From NCBI RefSeq assembly GCF_963924675.1, contig NC_089234.1:27395668-27459667 (forward strand): DNA of 64,000 nucleotides, in the 5' to 3' direction. How positions within the stretch are numbered: position 1 is the stretch's first letter; each line of letters starts with the position of its first letter. A model generated the notes under the pieces. It was not told the DNA's origin, did not search any database, and was given only the letters and a program-made list of their open reading frames with translations. The DNA is from Phocoena phocoena. Taxonomy: Eukaryota > Chordata > Mammalia > Artiodactyla > Phocoenidae. Position numbers and translations under genes: made by a program. Of the stretch, positions 21,161-34,500 are shown one piece after another.

Positions 21161-21599
21161 GCCCTTAACTTGTAAAGGCTGTACTGCCTGTCTCCCAGTA
21201 AGTACTTAAGGCAATTTCTCTGCTTTGCCTAGGCTGTTGCTCCCTACCGCTCCATCCCACGTCTGGAGAAAAGTGCTCACAGGCGGGTTGGTCTCCTCCT
21301 AACCAGCCTGTCAGAAGGGAGAAAGAAATACTGGCATGGTTCTGGAACTCAAGCCTCTGGCAACCATGCCTAGCCCTTCTTTGAGCTCCTAAGAACAGTT
21401 TCTCCTGTGAGGAGGTCTCAACCTATGTCTCCTCTCAGGTGGCATATCCAGAGCTGTATCTGCCTGGCAGGTTGCAGCTCTGCCTCTGTACTGTATGGCT
21501 TCCCCTTTCTTTGCCCTGAGCTCTACAACAAGGGAGCCAGGCCAAGGGAATTCTTTTCCAGTCCCCTTTGCCTAATAACAGAAAATATTTTCACCTGGA

Positions 21600-21715
21600 T
21601 TTCAGAAAGTAAGATTCATGAGAGCTCTGTTTATGTTGTTTACCACCAAATCCTAAAAAGAGTGCTTAGCATGCAGTAGGTACTTATCAGTTGTTGAATG
21701 GACATAGTGAATGAG
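21600..21715 (+). mobile_element. L2 3'-end relic
   Basis: Ends with the typical 'gcagtaggtacttatcag' and 'tgttgaatg' words. Confidence 0.55.
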
Positions 21716-21905
21716 GTAATCTAAACATGAGATTACCAAATTCCTGACTGCAAAGGATGCAGCAAATTATTAATTGGGTTATATAAAAGTGAACTATGTA
21801 CAACTATGGCTTTATGTATTCCAGAAACAGGAAACATCAAGCTAAAAATCTGACTGGAGAATCCAATGCAAGAGGAAGAAAGGAAGAAATCAGTTTAAAA
21901 ACTAG

Positions 21906-22132
21906 AGCTTCCCTGGTGGCCCAGTGGTTGAGAGTCCGCCTGCCGATGCAGGGGACACGGGTTCGTGCCCCAGTCCGGGAAGATCCCACATGCCGCGGAG
22001 CGGCTGGGCCCGTGAGCCATGGCCACTGAGCCTGCGCGTCTGGAGCCTGTGCTCGGCAACGTGAGAGGCCACAACAGTGAGAGGCCTGCATACTGCAAAA
22101 AAAAAACCCCACAAAAACAAACAAAAAAACCA
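21906..22132 (+). mobile_element. CHR-2-type tRNA SINE, full length
   Basis: Head 'gcttccctggtggcccagtg', B-box-like 'gggttcgtgcc', A-rich tail. It sits just beyond the probable SLF2 polyadenylation site. Confidence 0.9.
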
Positions 22133-22214
22133 ACCTAGGTGGGGCAGGGGAAGAATCAGGACATTCCAGATACTTAACCATCCCCACTCCCAAACAAATA
22201 TTACTAAACACATG

Positions 22215-25200
22215 TCCAAAATGAAGAAAAAGCCATTTTAATAACAGACACATACATTCATAGGACTTAAAACAAGATGTAAATAGTATAAAATTAAAAA
22301 AAAAAAAGAGGAAAGAAAATCTGCATTTACTTGTAAACTTCATAAAAGCTGGTGGATTAACTGACTGATAGGATTGGCCTGGGAAAACAAACACACAGAT
22401 AAGGAGGTGCACCAACACTATTAATGAATAAGAAATAACTGCAGATCATGCTCTATATGCCCAAGCCACCTGTACCCTAACTTGTCTCCTTAGAGACAAA
22501 CCAGAACAGTCCTCCCCTAATTCTCCAACTCAGTCACTTGTTAATGGGTCACCTCTTAAATTTTTGTTTTTTTTAAATTTGAAAACTACTCTTGGTTTAA
22601 AGACTCCACACATTATTACTGGCCAGTCCCCACCAACTATACTTGTTTTGACAGAAATAAAAATACAAATGCTCCAACTGAGCCTGGATGACAACACACC
22701 ATTTTCTTTTACATCTGGGGAGATTTTTGTGAAGTCCAAAGCAAGATATTACTTGTACTTCAAAACAAAAACAAAATGCCAGCCTTCTAAAAGGTGACAA
22801 AGGCACCACTGCCCTCAGGAGATAGACAGAAAATGTACAAATGCTGTTACTTCACTGCTACATAGATGCATTTTGTGCATGGAAAGCCTCTTCATTTAAC
22901 GTGATATACCCAACAGAATTATATTTTAGGATAACAAGAAAAGCAGTTTAGAAAAGGCAAACAGTTACACACAGAAGCATAAACACAAGTACCTTATTTT
23001 TCAGCTTGCAATAAGGGTAATAAGTTTGACATACATATCCAGAAAATTAGACAAGGTGATTTTTGGCACAGTAATATTGCCAAACACACCACCACTCAGT
23101 GCAAGCTTTGTTTGCCAAGTCCAAAAAAGTGGCCTGACATTCTCTGTGCAATGAACATATTCTCCCCCACTACCGTCCCATTCACTGGGCAACAGCAGCA
23201 GGAGGGAGACAAAGCATGGGGACTCAGAGGGAAAAGGATAATACTTAATTTGGGAGAAAAACCATGGGCTAATTGTGCTAAAGAGACTCACAAAAATTTT
23301 TGAGAACCCCAATGCAAATACTGGCTGGAATATGACCTGGAGACTAAAGACACCTACCAAAGTCATAAATACAAGGGTCCTAACTGATGTTTGGCCATTG
23401 ATTTTAAAGGGACAGATGAAGTATTTTTCTCTAATGGAGAAAGACAATTAAAAATAGAGACTTTTCTTATTGGAACTGCTAAATAAAAATGTATCAAAGT
23501 GGTTTTAAATTTGATGGGCAGTTATCTGTTGAAACTGCAATACAAAAGGGTCACTCAAAAAAAAAAACCTGAATAACCCACTTGTCCCCCTGTCAATGTA
23601 CACAATTAGAAAATATTTACACGCTGTAATTACAAGCAATATAAGCAGTATTTTATACTTTGAGATATTGTACACTTTACACAATGCAAAATGAGAAAAA
23701 TATGGACACTTATAAAATTACACACAAATAATGTATCTACAAAGTATTAAATTACAGAGAGTGAAAGCCCCCATTGTTGGGCAGATAGATGCCAGAGTTT
23801 CAAGCTTCTGTCAATATAACTCTTTGTATCTATCTCATTAACCATAAGTGGCATTTTCTAACAATACCCTTGAGAGGTAGTATCAAGATAATAATATTCT
23901 TACCAGTAAACTCAATACAGAATAAAACTTGTTGGTCTGACTCTTGAAGCCTTATTCAGCCTGGGTTCTTGGGAACTGGATTAACTTAGTCTTCCCTATA
24001 AAATCTCTAACTGCTCAATGCTTGACATGGGCTCAAAAGTTACTGATACTATTTTAAATGATAAATTTAAGATAAAATGGTTTTTACTCCTAAGCCTCAA
24101 TTTAGAGGTAGAAAGCTAGTTTTCAAAATTTATTTTCTCCCCTCTCAAACCCATTTAAACGTCAAGCCCAATTCCCTTCTCCTCCATCATCCTTCCCCCA
24201 CAATTGGAGGAAGCAGAGTGCTCAGGAGAGCAGTGTCATCCAAGTCAATATTGAAAGAAAGGAAAACAAAGCTGGCATTATCTTTCAAGAAACAAACCCT
24301 CCTAAAAGGGACAGTCAACAAAAGGATTTTTCAGTTAGCTAGTAAGAGGCTATTACTACCAAAGGCTTCAAAAGGCCCTTAGGCTAAGACCAGCATGTGC
24401 ACTTCTACTAACCCTCCACCATTTAAACCAAAGGATGGCTTTCCAGTGTTTAAGAATTTAGAGCAGCTGTGGTTTTCAAGTGCAACAAATTTAAAATACA
24501 AGCACACATGCGCACACAAATACACACGCGTGCGTAGTGTACCAAAGAATAAATGCCATTCAGGTCTCTGCCAAGGTTATATACTCATGAAAGTAAGGTT
24601 TTTGGAAACTTGTCCAGATCTTTAAGCTTTTACAATATAGACTTCTGTAATATGGCTACAAAGGGCCAGAATTCTAAGATTTAGCCAAGATTCTAAAATT
24701 TAACCAGTATTAAAAAAAAAAAATATATATATATATGCACTTAAAGAAAATCCAAAACAAACTGCATATGTATGTTTTGGAATAAAAACAGAGCCACTAT
24801 TTTATAGCTTAAACTCTTCCCCTTAAGGGGATCTGACAATATACCAAACTTCTGTTTCTCAACTGTTTGTTTCGATGTATTTTAAAAACCCAACAGATTT
24901 ATAATCTTGAATAGCCAAGAAAAATGCATGGATTAAAACCCGCCAGTGGTTTACAGGAGTAACAGAAGAGATTTATCCCTTCTATTAGTAAACTCAGTTC
25001 TAAGTGTTCCCTTTGAGTCGTAAAATAACCAAGATGGAAAATTAAACCAAACTGGAACTTGATCTTGGTTTCCATGTCCATCTCCTCAAGTTCATCCAAA
25101 CCCTTTCTTCCATCCTTTCTGTGATTATCCAAGTGCCGCAAATACAATCCAAACAAACAAAAAAGGTAACTGGCTTACAATTTAACAAGAGTTAACAGGG

Positions 25201-25479
25201 GAAGGTTAGACATGCAACTATCAGCTGCTTCCACCCCTCCCCTCTTGTTATGGGATTCTGCTCTTTTAAAAGGCTGATTGCCTTTTTAAGCGGATCACAT
25301 TTCGTATCTGCTTCAGAAATGGCAATTTCTTCATTACCAGCTTCATACTAGATATTCAAGTAGCATATTTGCTGAACATTTTCTTGGCCTTCCACTGGGT
25401 TCTGTACTACTTTCTACTCCTTTAGGAAAGACTCTTATTGAATTTCTCTTGGTTCATAATTTTGCTGCTGCAACTCCTG
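22215..25479 (-). other. SLF2: SLF2 3' untranslated region (probable)
   Basis: About 3.3 kb after the stop codon. A variant signal ATTAAA on the minus strand (22237-22242) is my candidate end. The segment is AT-rich, has an (at)n run near 24720 and shows no CHR SINE, unlike every large intron of the gene. Confidence 0.5.
22237..22242 (-). terminator. SLF2: Candidate SLF2 polyadenylation signal (ATTAAA)
   Basis: Chosen because exon-like unique sequence gives way to a SINE just beyond. A nearer AATAAA (plus TTTATT near 24128) could give a shorter UTR. Confidence 0.3.
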
Positions 25480-25515
25480 TTAAGAATCTGGTACCCAGAA
25501 GTCATGAAGCTGCCC
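25480..25515 (-). CDS. SLF2: SLF2 last coding exon
   Basis: 36 coding bases, [11 protein letters not shown] and stop TAA at 25480-25482, after a TTTTCTAG acceptor. Confidence 0.94.
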   Translation of the reverse strand, partial: GQLHDFWVPDS

Positions 25516-28500
25516 CTAGAAAAGGGAAGGGGGAAAAAACAGAATAAAGGAAAATCAGATTATGAATTAATCCTTATAAAACCACTAATCATCAGACAAT
25601 GTGCTTTGATAATGAAAGTAATAAAGTTTTGATATTATAAATTGCTCTGAAAATTTACAGTAAATCAGATTCAAGTTTCACATTTTATAGTCTAAAAATT
25701 TTTTAAAAGTATAAATAAGTACAAGATGTTTTCCTCAGTAACACACACATGTGGAGCGACATATTTAAAAAGATTAAGTAAAAAGTTAAGCTGATTTTTA
25801 AAATATTTATTTATTTGGCAGTGCCAGGTCTTAGTTGCGGCATGTGGGATCTTTTTTAGTTGCGGCATGCGGGATCTAGTTCCCTGACCAGGGATCAAAC
25901 CCAGAGCCCCTGCATTGGGAGTGTGGAGTCTTAACCACTGGACCACCAGGGAAGTCCCTGTTAAGCTGATTAATATAAAGTTTTGGTATTAAATTCTTTT
26001 CTGTTTTAATGTTACATCAACAAAAATGGCAGGCCTAAAAAAAAGTCTACTGAGATTAAAAACTAAAACAAGAACAAGAAAATGTTAACTTAAGATTTCT
26101 CAAAGACTTCTCTATCTTATGAAGAACACCAACAGCAAAAGAGTCAAAGCGTCATAACACAGTGAGACTGCTTTTCTTAACTAATCTTCAGTGTTCCTAC
26201 TACTTTTATATAAAATATAAGCAACTTCTAGGCCCTATCTAATGAAAGTATGGTCCCCGGATCAGCAGCATTGGCATCAGTCTGAGAACCTGTTAGGAAT
26301 GCAGAATATCTCAGGCTACACTCCAGATCTATTAAATCACAATCTGTATTTCAACAAGTTCCTTATTGAAGCCTATGTACATTAAAATTTGAGAAACAGG
26401 GAATTCCCTGGCAGTCCAGCAGTTAGGCCTCTGTGCTTTCACTGCTGAGGGCACAGGTTCAATCCCTGGTCTGGGAACTAAGATCTCACAAGCCACATGG
26501 CATGGCCAAATTAAAAATAAATAAATAAAATTTGAGAAGCATTTTCGACAATCCCATATTAGTTGGTTTGTAAATAAGCAGGATGGCAAACTTAATATCA
26601 GGTGTTTAAACAATGCTCCTCTTAAGGAAAGTCTCCTTAGATATAACACCAAAACCCTAAGTGACAAAAGAAAAAAAAAGATAAAACCAAACTTCATCAT
26701 AACGAAAAACTTCTGTTCTACAAATAATATCATCAAAACAATAAAAGACAACATACAGGATGGGAGAAAATACATGCAAATTATATACCTAATGAGGGAC
26801 TTATATTTAGAACACATGGAAAATTCTTACAATTAGAAAATTTTTAAATGGGCAAAGGATTTGAACAGACATTTCTTCAAAGAAGCTATATGAATGGCCA
26901 ATAAACACATAAAAAGATGCTCAACATCATTAGTTATTAGGGAAATGCAAATTAAAATCACAATGACATTCCATGTCCAACCCCCTACTATGACTATATC
27001 AAAAAGACAGATAATAACAAGTGTTGGCAAGAATGTGGAGAAATCAGAAACCTCACACATTCTGGTGGGAATGTAAAACAGTGAAGCCACTTTGGAAAAC
27101 AGTCTGGCAGTTCCTCAAAACATTTAACACAGAATTACTATATGATCCAACAATCCCACTCCCAGGTATATGCCCAAAATGTTTTCATTTGAAATCATAC
27201 ATTTACACCAAAACCTATACACAAGTATTCATGGAAGCATTACTCATAACAGCCAGGAAGTAGAAACAACTCAGATGTCCATTTAATAAGTAGATATATA
27301 AAATGTGGTATATCCATAATGAAATATTATTTGGCAATAGAAAGGACATACAACATGCTACAATATGGATTAACTTAACATTATGTTACATAAAAGAAGC
27401 CAGTCATAAAAGACAACATCATATATGATTCCATTTGTACGAAATATAAAAAACAGGCAACTCTATACAGACAGAAAGTGGATTAGTGGTTGCCTAGGGC
27501 GTGGAGTGGGGACGGGAGTGCAGGTGGTTGGGAATGAGAAGTGACTGCTAATAGATATGTGATCTCTTTTTGGAGTGACAAAAATGTTCTAAAGTTAGAT
27601 TGTGGTGATGACTGCACAACTCTGTGCATATACTAAAAAATACTGTACACTTTGGATGAAATGAATGATATGTGAATTTTATCTTAATAAAGATATTAAG
27701 AAAAATACTCCACGAGAAATAACCTCCATTTGATGCAGTGTAACATTTTAAAGTGGGGTCAAACACCTTTGGAAATAAATTAATGAATATAAGAGCAAAC
27801 AAAAATTTAAAAACATACATAAAATATACTGGGGTTTTCAGTTCATTTTAGGATACCTAGAAGCAAGTGCTCTGTCATGCTTTTTTTTGAACAGTATGAA
27901 GAAATAACATTTAGCAAAACTACTGAGAATAAATGAAACTGTTTAATAAAACGACACCTGAGTAGGTCGACAGTTCTGGATTATTTCCTGCCATTTTCCA
28001 TGTATCCTGGCAACCAAGTCTTTTACCTTAAAAATATCAAGAAGGGGAAAAGGGATCAGAGCAAAGCAATTTAATGCTTGATACAAAAGACCTGATAGCT
28101 GTGACAGACCCACACCCAACAACTAAATGTGGTTTCTGTTAAGAAAGAGAGAATAGGGGGGAAGCAGCCGCAAGGCACAGGGATATTAGCTCGGTGCTTT
28201 GTGACAGCCTGGAAGGGTGGGATGGGGAGAGTGGGAGGGAGGGAGACGCAAGAGGGAAGACATATGGGAACATATGTATATGTATAGCTGATTCACTTTG
28301 TTATAAAGCAGAAACTAACACACCATTGTAAAGCAATTATACCCCAATAAAGATGTTTAAAAAAAAAAAAAAAAAAGAAAGAGAGAATAAACTCCTCAAC
28401 TTCTGGAGGGGCTTTCAAGTCATAGTGATTACTAAGACCTTCATCACCATATCCAAAATACTGAATGCTTAGGACTCCACTTTCCCATTAGTTACTAACG

Positions 28501-31500
28501 ATCATCCAGATAAACATACTCCCTGCCTTCAAGACACATATCTTTAACTTGCTGTCTTTTGAACACCCACAAAGGGAAGCTGAAGAGTGGCCTTTGTTAC
28601 AGGACCCAAAGCTTTGGCTGTTCCCTGCCTTCCAAGTTCTATTTGAAAGACTCAAGGCCACAAAAAAAGGGTTGTCATCTGTTCCTTTTCACACTATTAC
28701 AAGATCCAAAATTCAATGTTAAGCCTCTCTAGGTTTTTGCAAAGTACAGTGGACTCTCGAACAACGCGGGGGTTAGTGGTGCCAAGACCCCGCACAGCAG
28801 AAAATCATACGGCTCTCTGCCTCAAAAACAAAGAAAGTGATAAATGACTTACCCAAGGGCAGGAAGCTGAAATGGTTTGGACAGAATCAGTACTCAAATC
28901 CGTGTTGTTCAAAGGTAGACTACACTATGAATCCTCTTCTTTTTTTTTTTTTAGCAGTACGCGGGCCTCTCACTGTTGTGGCCTCTCTCGTTGCAGAGCA
29001 CAGGCTCCGGACGCGCAGGCTCAGTGGCCATGGCTCACGGGCCTAGCCACTCCGCGGCACGTGGGATCTTCCCGGACCGGGGCACGAACCCGTGTCCCCT
29101 GCATCAGCAGGCGGACTCTCAACTACTGTGCCACCAGGGAAGCCCCTATGAATCCTCTTTAAATACCTGATCTATTCCTGTATTTGGAGGTTTAGCAAGT
29201 CTCTGTGTGAAACTCCTACTATATTAGAGATTCTCAGTTAGTTCCTGGACATAATTGCTTGACAAAATGTTTTATTTAATTAAATTAATTTATTTATTTG
29301 GTCGTGCCACACAGCATGTGGGATCTTAGTTCCCTGACCAGGGATCGCACCCACGCCCTCCGCAGTGGATGCACAGAGTCTTAACCGCTAGACTGCCTGG
29401 GAAGTCCCAACAAAGTGTTTTAAACAGGCCAGGAATTTTATAGTTGCTTTAAGTTATTTCAAGGTCTGCTTTTTTCTCCATTTAGAGTTCAGCAGATTCA
29501 GTTTCTCTAAAACAAGCACCACCTTTTTCTACCAGAGGCTTGTGGAGAGGCATGCAATTCATCTATTTCAGCAGGACCATCCCCTGAAAGCAACTGCCAC
29601 AGACCTCTGTGTCATTCTCTGCTCTAAGTAAGAGGAGCCCTGGCACCAGTCTATGCCCAGCCTCTTGGCTTTAAGAAACAAAAACCTTGGGTGGTCCTCC
29701 TTAGCATGTCTGTCAGCAGTAGCCACTACCACCAAGTTCTATGGGCCAGTAACTCTAGTTAATGTTCAAAAGAATGTGCTTCTGAAACTACAGTTTCCAC
29801 TCTAAGGCAAAGAGCTATCCCCTACATGTATTTGAAAATCTGCAATCTGATACAATTTCATTAGTTGCTCATTTTTGTATTTAACTTAAATCTATTAAAA
29901 TAAATACAGATACTAAATCTAAATGGGAATTGTTGAAATATCTAATCTTTACAGCTAATTAATGTAAAATATAAAGTTACACAGCTGAAACCTCACATTC
30001 AATGACTATCCAAACACAAATGGCAAGAATGGATCGGCTCTACACTACAAAAGCTAAAAGATGATTTAGAATTAAAAAAATCCTTAGAAGAAAAAGTTTC
30101 CAGAAAATCCTGTTATGTTTCAGGAAAAATCGTCAAATTGTTTTAATAATACCGAAGTTGCTTTCCTAACTCCATACTCATATATTCAGCTTGTCTTAAA
30201 ATGTATTTGCTTTGAGATTCCCCCCCTGCTTTACTTTCAATCTAGCTAGAAGTACTTAGTAGAAGTTAATTTGTTATTAAAGGAGAAAGTCATATTTCTA
30301 ATCTTATATGTTCCTTCTTAAAGAGAGGCTTATACGTATTACTCAAGTATTAACGAAACCAAGGTTAAACAAACAAACAAAAAGCTAACAATAAGAAAAA
30401 CACACACTTACCTTAGTTCTATAAAACAGTCTTGCATCTTCCCTAATATCACACTTAACATGCTTTTCTAAAGCCCCACAGAGGTGCACAAAGTGTTTCT
30501 GTGTAAAACAAATGCAAGGGATGAAAACAACTCTGAAGCATTACAAATTAACAAAGAAAAGATCATGTAGCTAGGACAGCTAACAATCATTTTAAAAAAT
30601 CTACCTTAGCAATTTCTGATATTAACTATCCAACATAATAGCAGTCATATCAGTAAAAAGTACTAACTGCCACAACAATAAGACTGTTATAGTTTATTGC
30701 TAGTTAATGCATAAAATATACACAAAAATAAAGGTTGTTTTGCTATGTATTAAGGCACATTAATGAAAATTAACCCTAGAATTCAGACTGTGAAGTAGTG
30801 CCTAGAAATTTGAGTCTTTCCATTAACACATTCTCTAATGAAATATTCAAGTAACAGCTAACCTATTTTTTTCTCTATGAACAAAAGGAGGTTTAGTGGT
30901 AGTTCCTTGAAAAATTAAGTGCCTTAAGTTTTAGAAGTGTATAGTCCAAAACAGTCACACTCATATATATATACTATGGTTGAATATACTAAGGTGAGAA
31001 TGTAAATGAACATTTTTTGGGAGGGAAATGTGATAACAACCATTTCTAAATAATTAAAATTTGAAAAATTTATAACCTCTGATCTAGCATTTCTACTTCT
31101 AGGAATTTACCCTACAGAAATGCTTCCAAAGGTTCGTGTTAGCACTGTGTGTAATCACACAGAAAGGAATGTTCATCAATAAATGTTTTGAAATACTACA
31201 GTTATTAGATAGACGTGCCAGTAATTTACAGTGGGGGAAAAAGAAAGACAAGTTGCAAATAATATGAATAACATGACCTCATTAAAAAATAATTATGTTA
31301 GTATATGCATAAATTATGGAGAAATTTATAGGAGGGCACTGGATTATAAAGTCTTTCACTTTCTACCTTATATGGTTTTATAATAACTGAATTTTAAAGC
31401 AATAATCATTGATTTTTTCTAATCAGAAAAAAATAATTTAAAAATGTAAAGACCATATATAAGAACAGATAGATGACTATGTTAGGTTCCAATCAGGAGA

Positions 31501-34500
31501 GCAAACAATAGTTCTATGTACAGCAGTGTTTATAAAAAGACATGAACCAGTCTTGTGTCCTTCTGATCATGCCTAAGGAGATACAAAGTTTTAAACAGGG
31601 GTTGGATTACCTAAGGTGTGAAACATGAAGAATTAAACAAGAACTTTCCCCAGGAGTATGCAACATGATAGGATAGGAAGAATAAAATAATTCAAAATGA
31701 AAATCTTAACATGGTGAGATAATTTAGAAATGCATATCTGAGGTAGCCTGACTTACCATCAGTTTAATTTTGAAGGCAAACATTATTTCTAAATAAAAAG
31801 GAAGTGGAGTGGGAGCAGAGATGGGAAGAAACCAGCTAAGAGCTAGCCCATTTGGTATTTGGTGATCTTGCTCTTATTAATGTATTACACTACTGCCAAG
31901 TTATCACAGTTAAGTCCCACTCCAGTAAACAGAACTAACATGTGTAGACAAATAATTTTTGTCAGTGACATGGCTGCAAGGTTACTATTACTTCTCTCTT
32001 TCCAGCGTACACTCGGATTTCTATAGTGAATCCAAAGGTAACTTGATAAAAGTTATTAAGTTTTCTCCTATATAAAGAATGTTCATTTATTCCATCAATA
32101 GTGACACTTATTAAAAACAAAAAACACTAAAAAATACCTACCCGTTGTCCAGAAGAAAAAGAGTGAGAACAACTAACTTCACCGACTAAATGAAGAAGAA
32201 TGTAGGTCAGGTAATATGCCTGGTAGAGAAATGAATAAAATTAACACCCATGAATTAGCTAGAATACATGTCATCCCAGTTTATACATTAGGAAAGCTGC
32301 CTAGGAAGGATTAAGGATTTGCTCAAGTTAACTGAGCTGGTTAGTAAGGAAAAGCCAAGCATTTATACCAGGTTTCTGATTTCTAACTCAAGTGCATTCC
32401 TTTTACCACCTCACGACTGCCCTAGTAAAGGGCTACAAAGAATACTCCCAGTATTAAATTACCAACAACCATCCTTTTACCTCAATCCTCAAGTCAACTG
32501 AACAATTTCATGACAGCAATAAACAAAAATATCATTCACTATGTAATTGTGTTTGCTAGAATGTTATCTAGTCTCTAAATCCAGAAACGTCCATGGTTAA
32601 GATCATCTTTTGAGATGATCTAGCCATGGATACCTGCTTTTCAAGTTCCAAATGAAGACTATCATCAATAGTGCCATTTGGTTGTTCAGCCCTTTTCTTC
32701 AAGACCATTTTCTTCAACAAATCTGAAGGCTTCATTTGCACAAGATAGCGATGCAAGACTGATATCTATCAAAAGAAAGAGGAAACACTGAATAATTTTT
32801 GCCTTCTCTAATTTTGCCCCTTTAGCTTCTTATAGTCCAGTGATATTCACTTAACTTAAAAGTCCCCAATTGACCCACCAAGGTCATGTGACTTTTCTGT
32901 ACTATTAAACTTCACTGCAATAAAATGAGAGTAAGAAAAGTCCCCAATTGCTTTAAAGGGATCTTATTTTATTTTTATGGCTGTGCCATGCAGCTTGCAG
33001 GATCTTATTTCTTCGTTCAGGGATTGAACCCAGGCCCCAACAGTGAAAGTGCTAAGTCCTAACCACTGGACCACCAGGGAATTCCCTAAAAGGGATATTA
33101 AAGATTTAGTACTTGTAATTGAGGATGAAAACTTGAGGAGACCAAATGGCATTACAATAGAGGTCAAAGGGAGGACTTTCTTTGAGAAATTATTTGAAAG
33201 GCAGCAGAGTTGAATCTTCCTCCCTGTGAGTAGCATTATTGAATTCTGAAAAGAATTCTTTTTAAAAATAAATTTATTTAATTATTTATTTATGGCTGCG
33301 TTGGGTCTTTGTCGCTGCACACGGGCTTTTCTCTAGTTGCGGTGAGTCGGGGCAACTCTTCGTTGCAGTGTGTGGGGCTTCTTATTGAGGTGGCTTCTCT
33401 TGTTGCGGAGAACAGGCTCTAAGCACACGGGCTTCAGTAGTTGTGAAGCACGGGCTTAGCTGCTCCGCGGCATGTGGGATCTTCCCGGACCAGGGCCTGA
33501 ACCCGTGTCCCCTGCATTGGTAGGCGGATTCTTAACCACTATGCCACCAGGGAAGTCCAAGAATTCTCTCTTGATGGCAGTAAATATCACTGAAAGGACT
33601 GAGAGCTATTTGCTAATCACCCTCGTGGCTCAGGTGTGGACACCCAAAAATGAAATCTACATCAACTCTACTAATGTAGAAACCAGCTATCCTTTCAATC
33701 TCTCTGTCCCACAGCACCTTGTGCATACTTCCATCACAGTTCTTGCTACACTGTACCACAATGGTTGCTTAATTCTGTTTTGACCACTACATTATATTTT
33801 CAAGGTCAGAGTCTCTATCTTATTCATTTTTTTTTTCTTAATCTGTAGGACCTAACGGATTATCTTGTACTGAACTGCAGTTCAAACAAGAACACCACAT
33901 CTAGATCAGGTTCTGTGTTGAGTTTTCAGATTCAACTATGAATATTATGCTTGTAAAAAGCCTTCAGGACTTCTCAGAGTGGGGTTTCTATAGGACATGT
34001 TTATACACACTCACATACACACTCATACATGATATATTCACTACTGGGCAACCACATTTAAGCTCTATAATTTAAAGACTTTAATATTAAAATAGGTACA
34101 AGATGAAATTAATGTTTAATAGTTCTACAATTTTTAATCTTGTGATAAAATTACTAACATTGACAAGGTGAACTAATTAAATAATGTCATATTTATATAG
34201 CACATTACGATTTTCCCAGTACTTTTTTTTTTTTAATTTATTTTTGGCTGCATTGGGTCTTCGTTGCTGCGCGTAGGCTTTCTCTAATTGTGGCAAGCAG
34301 GGGCTACTCTTCGTTGTAGTGCGTGGGCTTCTCATTGCAGTGGCTTCTCTTGTTGCAAAGCATGGGCTCTAGGTGTGCGGGCTTCAGTAGTTGCGGCACA
34401 CAGACTCAGTAGTCGTGGCGCACAGGCTTAGTTGCTCCGTGGCATGTGGGATCTTCCTGGACCAGGGCTCAAACCTGTGTCCCTTGCATTGGCAGGCAGA

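Larger units (their letters stand above)
17640..22210. other. Intergenic region between SEMA4G and SLF2
   Basis: No gene was recognised. It contains a CHR-type SINE at 18833, a MIR at 20935, an L2 end at 21600 and a CHR SINE at 21906. About 19000-20900 is unassigned unique-looking sequence. Confidence 0.5.

Noticed and set aside
21906..21985. tRNA-like A and B boxes
   Set aside because: They belong to tRNA-derived SINEs; no separate, foldable tRNA gene was seen.
26640..27710. Possible active L1 ORF2
   Set aside because: The frame is broken by many stops and only the 3' part is present.
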